A DNA stretch of 64,000 bases from Scatosoma sp900555925 (GTDB lineage Bacteria; Bacillota; Clostridia; Christensenellales; Borkfalkiaceae). The position numbers and the translations under genes were made by a program. The notes under the pieces were generated by a model. It saw nothing but the letters and a program-made list of their open reading frames with translations, had not been told where the DNA came from and did not search any database. Positions 60,475 to 64,000 of the stretch are shown one piece after another. The stretch is taken from NCBI GenBank assembly GCA_959603585.1, contig CAUGYD010000001.1, forward strand, positions 1 to 64,000, written 5' to 3'. How positions within the stretch are numbered: the first letter of the stretch is position 1; the number at the start of each line of letters is the position of its first letter.

Positions 60475-61491
60475 TTAAAGGGGAACTTTTCGGCTTTCGC
60501 CCCCGAAAAAGACCCGCGCGGTGACCGCTTTCAAAGCGGAAGACGGGGTCAACTCCCCGCATTTGATTCCCCCTATGGCCTCGTAAACGTCCCTGTAACA
60601 GCGAAACAATTCCCCTTTGGGGAATTTTGCGGCCTGCTCTCTGTTCTTTTTTGCCGCGTATTCCTTGATTCCGAGCGCCGCCGCAACCTCTCGGTCGCTT
60701 CCGCGGCTTAAAGACACTTCATACAGTCCCTTGAAATAGTAGCAAAGAGAATTGAGCAGGGAAATCTCGTCGAAGCCCTTGGAGGAAAGCTCGCTCAAAA
60801 TCTTCACGTAGGCCGAATAATTTTTTCGGGAAAGAGCGTTTGCGAGCTCGTAAATTTTATATTCCGAATCGGGATAAACGACCTCGTCCACGATCTCGTC
60901 CGTCAGACGGGCGGCGCCCGTCGCACTGCAATAGACGAGCAGTTTTTCCGTTTCCTTTGCGATTCTCGACATATCGTTCACGCAGTAGGCCGCAATTTTT
61001 CCGCAGGTCACGCCGTCCGCATATACGCCCGCACGTTTGCAGGTGACGTATATCCATTTCTTAATCGTCTCCTCGTCCGACCTGCCGCAATCCACATACG
61101 TGACGTTCGGCTTTTTCGCAAGCGCCGCACATCCGGCTTTGCCTTTGCCCGAATTGACGATCATGAGGACGCTGTCCTTGGGCGGATTTTCAAAAATCGG
61201 TCTGAGATAAAAATCGTACTCCTTTTCCGTGGGGTAAAATTCCGTCACTTTGATGAACCGCTTTTCGCTCAAAAAAGGAAAACTGTTGACGGCGTCCGCC
61301 AGTGCTTTCAGTTTCTCCCCTTTCAGCGTCCCCCCGTCAAAGGCGGTAAAATCGAGAGTCGGCTCTTTGAGAAAACGCTTCAACAACAGCTCGCTCCCGC
61401 GTTCGCGGAAATAAGTTTCCTCGCCCTCGAACAAATAGACGGGAAGCGCGCCGTTTTCGTCGGTAAACTTCCTGAATTCGACGTATTTCAT
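60475..61491 (-). CDS. holA: DNA polymerase III subunit delta
   Basis: This 338-residue clamp-loader subunit opens the beta clamp. It has the N-terminal YLFEGEETYFRERGSELLL pattern where a P-loop would be, the mid-domain KKWIYVTCKRAGVYADGVTC and ISLLNSLCYYFKGLYEVSL with the C-terminal collar helices. It is preceded by its own promoter, 139 bp after comEC, an order (comEC then holA) common in Firmicutes. Confidence 0.93.
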   Translation of the reverse strand: MKYVEFRKFTDENGALPVYLFEGEETYFRERGSELLLKRFLKEPTLDFTAFDGGTLKGEKLKALADAVNSFPFLSEKRFIKVTEFYPTEKEYDFYLRPIFENPPKDSVLMIVNSGKGKAGCAALAKKPNVTYVDCGRSDEETIKKWIYVTCKRAGVYADGVTCGKIAAYCVNDMSRIAKETEKLLVYCSATGAARLTDEIVDEVVYPDSEYKIYELANALSRKNYSAYVKILSELSSKGFDEISLLNSLCYYFKGLYEVSLSRGSDREVAAALGIKEYAAKKNREQAAKFPKGELFRCYRDVYEAIGGIKCGELTPSSALKAVTARVFFGGESRKVPL

Positions 61492-61555
61492 ATTTATTCC
61501 GACCTCCTGTCTGAAAATTTATAAAAAACCGCCCGACTTTCCGATTTTCCGTTTT

Positions 61556-61584
61556 ATTATACCATATCCTCTTCAAAAACGCAA
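61556..61584 (-). promoter_or_regulatory. Promoter of holA
   Basis: On the minus strand TTGCGT (61579-61584), 17 bp, TATAAT (61556-61561), about 65 nt before the holA start. Confidence 0.72.
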
Positions 61585-61629
61585 GAAAATCGTTTTACCT
61601 GTTTTTGCCGCTCCGCCGAAGAACGTTTG

Positions 61630-63225
61630 TCAAAGATTGATTCCGACGACGGCCAAAACGGTTCCCGCCGCCAAAAGCAGCGCCGACAAACCCCGAGCTT
61701 TCGCCGACAGGTTGATTTTATCCGAAGCCGCGCAAAGCGCGGCGTAATAGAGTACGGCGCCGCGCCCGAAACGCCAGCCCTGTATGACGGGAAGAGAGAA
61801 GTCGAAGGCATGAAAGACGAGCAAAACCGCCGACCACAGCACGGAAGGCACGTACAGCAGCACGGGCGCAGCCGCAAGGGGCAGCATGGCCGCCACGAAA
61901 GCAATCGCGAGCAGGCCCGCAAAAACCGCGCCCACGAGAGGGACGAAAACGCCGTTGAGGAGGAGACTCCAAAGAGAAATATATCCGAAGGTATCGAGAA
62001 GGACGGGCGCGGTTCCGAGCTGTGCGGCGAGCGAAACGGAGACAAAAGAAGCGACGGATTTCTTGACCCGCTCCCCGAGATACGGCCCCTCTTTGACCTT
62101 AAAAATCTTTAACGACAGCCGTTTCAGGGGCCTCGACAGGACGCCGATGGAAAGGCAGGCCGCGAAAGAAAGTTGAAATCCGACCTCGAAGAGAAAGGAG
62201 GGACGGACAAGCAGCAAAAGGAGCGCCGCGAGCCCCGCGCTTTCGAGCAGATCGGACTTGACGCCGATGAGCATATGCGCATACAGTACGATACACATGA
62301 CGCAGGCGCGGACGACGGAGGGCGAAAATCCGCATACTCCGCCGTAAAAAAACAAAAGCGCGGCGACGAGGAAAAATTTTATTCCGCGGGGACAGGCGGA
62401 GAGTTTTGTCTTTCGGAAAAGGAACAGGCAGAAAGCGTATAACGCCCCTATATGCAGGCCCGAAACGGCGAAGATATGCGCGATGCCTCCCCGCCTGACG
62501 TTTTCGAGAAGCCCGCTTTCGATCCCCGAGGTGTCCCCCGTCAAAAGCGCGCAGGTGACGGCCGCGGATTCTTCGTCCATACCCGCGTATAAAGTTTCCA
62601 CCAGTCTCGAACGCACGGCGAGAAAAGGATTTTTACTTTTTCCCGTAACGGTCAGGGAAGAGACGTCGATCTGGAAACGCACCCGTCCCGACACTTCCTC
62701 CGCACGAAAACCGTAATCGTCGAAGGCCTCCGTATTCGTCTCCACCTTTCCGAATACAGTCACTTTGTCGGCGACGGCCACGGACGCAGACAGAGAAGCA
62801 GGCAGGGTTGCGTTTATCTTCCCCTGTTCCTTCGTCCCGCCGATAGTGACGCTTTCGAGAAGAAGGACGGAAATTTTATCGTACTCCTTCTTTTCCGCAA
62901 CGGTACCCGTGACCGCGTATTCTCCCGAATATCGACTCCCTTCGGTAAAAGCCGAAATTTCCGCCGAAAATCCGAGCGTTCCCAGCGCGAAACACAAAGC
63001 GAGCGCGGAGCAGACCGCCGCGGCCTTCCGCTTTGCGGCGGAAAAGAGCAGGGCGAGGACAAAGACGGGAATCCCCGCCGCCAGCCACCAAAAGGAAAGC
63101 CCGAAATACCTCCGCCCGTAAGCGAAGGCGATTCCGAGTGCAAAAAACGCCGCCGAAAACAGGACGGGACGGAAATTGAACAATTTTCCGCCCGCCGAGT
63201 TTTCGACGGCGTCCGACCTCTTCAT
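61630..63225 (-). CDS. comEC: ComEC/Rec2-type DNA uptake channel, short form
   Basis: This 531-residue membrane protein has the N-terminal DUF4131/OB-like part (about residues 15-190) and the Competence domain with GLLENVRRGGIAHIFAVSGLHIGALYA-type residues near 240 and the CGFSPSVVRACVMCIV block. It stops after the last membrane helices and lacks the C-terminal metallo-beta-lactamase domain that makes usual ComEC about 750 residues. I see no stop-interrupted remnant of that domain downstream. It starts 12 bp after a helicase-nuclease gene. Confidence 0.88.
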   Translation of the reverse strand: MKRSDAVENSAGGKLFNFRPVLFSAAFFALGIAFAYGRRYFGLSFWWLAAGIPVFVLALLFSAAKRKAAAVCSALALCFALGTLGFSAEISAFTEGSRYSGEYAVTGTVAEKKEYDKISVLLLESVTIGGTKEQGKINATLPASLSASVAVADKVTVFGKVETNTEAFDDYGFRAEEVSGRVRFQIDVSSLTVTGKSKNPFLAVRSRLVETLYAGMDEESAAVTCALLTGDTSGIESGLLENVRRGGIAHIFAVSGLHIGALYAFCLFLFRKTKLSACPRGIKFFLVAALLFFYGGVCGFSPSVVRACVMCIVLYAHMLIGVKSDLLESAGLAALLLLLVRPSFLFEVGFQLSFAACLSIGVLSRPLKRLSLKIFKVKEGPYLGERVKKSVASFVSVSLAAQLGTAPVLLDTFGYISLWSLLLNGVFVPLVGAVFAGLLAIAFVAAMLPLAAAPVLLYVPSVLWSAVLLVFHAFDFSLPVIQGWRFGRGAVLYYAALCAASDKINLSAKARGLSALLLAAGTVLAVVGINL

Positions 63226-63237
63226 GATCGGCGGCGT

Positions 63238-64000
63238 TCAAGCGAGAGAGATCCTGTCCGAAACGGAACGCACGAACAGGCCCTTCTCTTCGCCGAGCGT
63301 CACGCAGTCGTTGACATATACGGCGAATTTATCCGTGGTCTTGGAAACGCGGAGCAGATTGCAGACGATGACCATGATTTCGTCCATATACAGCGCAACC
63401 TTATCTTCCAGCGCGGCGCGGATGAGCGCAATGATTTCGTAAGGCGTGAAATCCGTCTCGCTCTTTCGCAAGGTCTCGCCCGTCTCCACGCGGTAACGGT
63501 CGAAACCGATATTTTTATCCGTCTTGCGGTAATACGCCGTTCCTAAGATCTTTTCGTAACGGAATCCGCACAGCGCGACGAGCGCCTGCATGCGGGAATC
63601 CACCTTTGCGCCGTATTTGACGACGCCGAGGCTCGTAAGGCAGCGCCGCACGAGAAAATCGTAGGAAATGGGCTCTTCCGCCGTCACGATCGCTTTGAGG
63701 CGGGAAATGATTTCCGAATCGTTATCCCCCGACGTAATGAAGGTGGCGTTCTCGAAACGCTGTTCGAGCGCGGCCGCCTTATACGGCTTCTTGCTGCGAT
63801 TGAGTCCCGTTCCGCCGCGTTTATCCGCCCCCGTCAATTTATCGAGCAGATCCTTGATTTTCTTGATCTCGCGTTTGGGGTTATTGTAATAGTTGATGGA
63901 ATAGACGCGCACGACGTTCCAGTTATTGCGCTTCAAGGTCTGAATCTGCAAAACGTTCCTGTCTTTGACGGAAAAGGTGTTCGGCCCGTCGCACATGACG
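63238..64000 (-). CDS. C-terminal part of a DUF3320/DUF4011-type helicase-nuclease (cut by window edge)
   Basis: The frame stays open to the right edge, so the visible 254 residues are only the C-terminus. The start reads VMCDGPNTFSVKDRNVLQIQ and NNWNVVRVYSINYYNNPKREI, matching the C-terminal Vsr/MTES_1575-like nuclease domain of large superfamily I helicases; the remainder (EEPISYDFLVRRCLTSLGV) fits the DUF3320 tail. Whole proteins run to 1500 residues or more and occur in defence and repair settings. The N-terminal helicase is not in view, so activity cannot be judged. Confidence 0.75.
   Translation of the reverse strand, partial: VMCDGPNTFSVKDRNVLQIQTLKRNNWNVVRVYSINYYNNPKREIKKIKDLLDKLTGADKRGGTGLNRSKKPYKAAALEQRFENATFITSGDNDSEIISRLKAIVTAEEPISYDFLVRRCLTSLGVVKYGAKVDSRMQALVALCGFRYEKILGTAYYRKTDKNIGFDRYRVETGETLRKSETDFTPYEIIALIRAALEDKVALYMDEIMVIVCNLLRVSKTTDKFAVYVNDCVTLGEEKGLFVRSVSDRISLA

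Overview
The window reads as chromosome of an anaerobic, low-to-mid GC Firmicute of the Clostridia type, probably a gut lineage near Christensenellales; this is inferred from gene content, not from a search. Supporting signs are a rex-adhE fermentation unit, a single-chain PurL inside a purine operon, a CdaA diadenylate cyclase, an ECF transporter S component, a complete L-rhamnose operon, a sulfatase-type LTA synthase and many textbook sigma-A promoters (TTGACA, 17 bp, TATAAT). Gene density is high, most genes lie on the minus strand, and I saw no tRNA, rRNA, CRISPR array, IS element or prophage.

Layout. 1-3.6 kb: rex and adhE, flanked on both sides by purine-skewed repetitive spacers. 4.1-4.7 kb: an AT-rich YdeI-family gene. 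4.8-7.4 kb: valS. 7.5-10.2 kb: a SsuABC/TauABC-like importer. 10.3-15.2 kb: a five-gene cassette (HprK-like kinase, PqqD-like protein, S26 peptidase, ABC exporter, nucleotidyltransferase) resembling RiPP maturation machinery but with no visible precursor. 15.3-18.2 kb: an RNA-maintenance operon (TcdA, TtcA, YlmH, Qnr-like pentapeptide protein). 18.3-24.4 kb: acetyltransferase, RecD-like helicase, an AT-rich DUF2310-like gene, small secreted protein, ion permease, VanZ and CpsB-type phosphatase. 24.6-35.8 kb: purine operon purE-C-F-M-N-[HTH/membrane pair]-D-L with an attenuator-like leader. 36.0-36.6 kb: ECF S component. 36.6-38.9 kb: dagK, SpoIIE-type phosphatase and a tiny membrane protein. 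39.0-41.6 kb: cca and rmuC. 41.7-45.2 kb: a small unknown protein and a 1062-residue surface protein with eight copies of an apparently unnamed repeat. 45.3-46.5 kb: rpsF-ssb-rpsR. 46.6-47.1 kb: a streptothricin acetyltransferase-like gene. 47.3-53.4 kb: rhaB-A-D-M-fucO with a divergent DeoR regulator. 53.5-63.2 kb: polysaccharide deacetylase, esterase, LTA synthase, aspartokinase, cdaA with a 35-residue YbbR-like stub, holA and a short ComEC. The window ends inside a DUF3320-type helicase-nuclease gene.

How parts work together. Rex probably senses NADH/NAD+ and controls adhE, and fucO in the rhamnose operon is a second NADH-consuming reductase. The rhamnose genes give dihydroxyacetone phosphate and lactaldehyde, the latter reduced to propanediol. 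The purine operon covers PRPP to IMP except the PurB and PurH steps; a membrane-anchored HTH protein and a small membrane protein sit between purN and purD. Several genes concern envelope lipids and polymers (DagK, LTA synthase, deacetylase, CpsB, VanZ).

Two themes are unusual. In-frame minisatellites have expanded linkers in at least three proteins, while similar repetitive DNA fills spacers. Divergent genes share or overlap their -35 boxes. Three AT-rich genes (YdeI, DUF2310-like, SatA-like) look acquired; two follow related copies of a dispersed hairpin element and two end in near-identical terminators.
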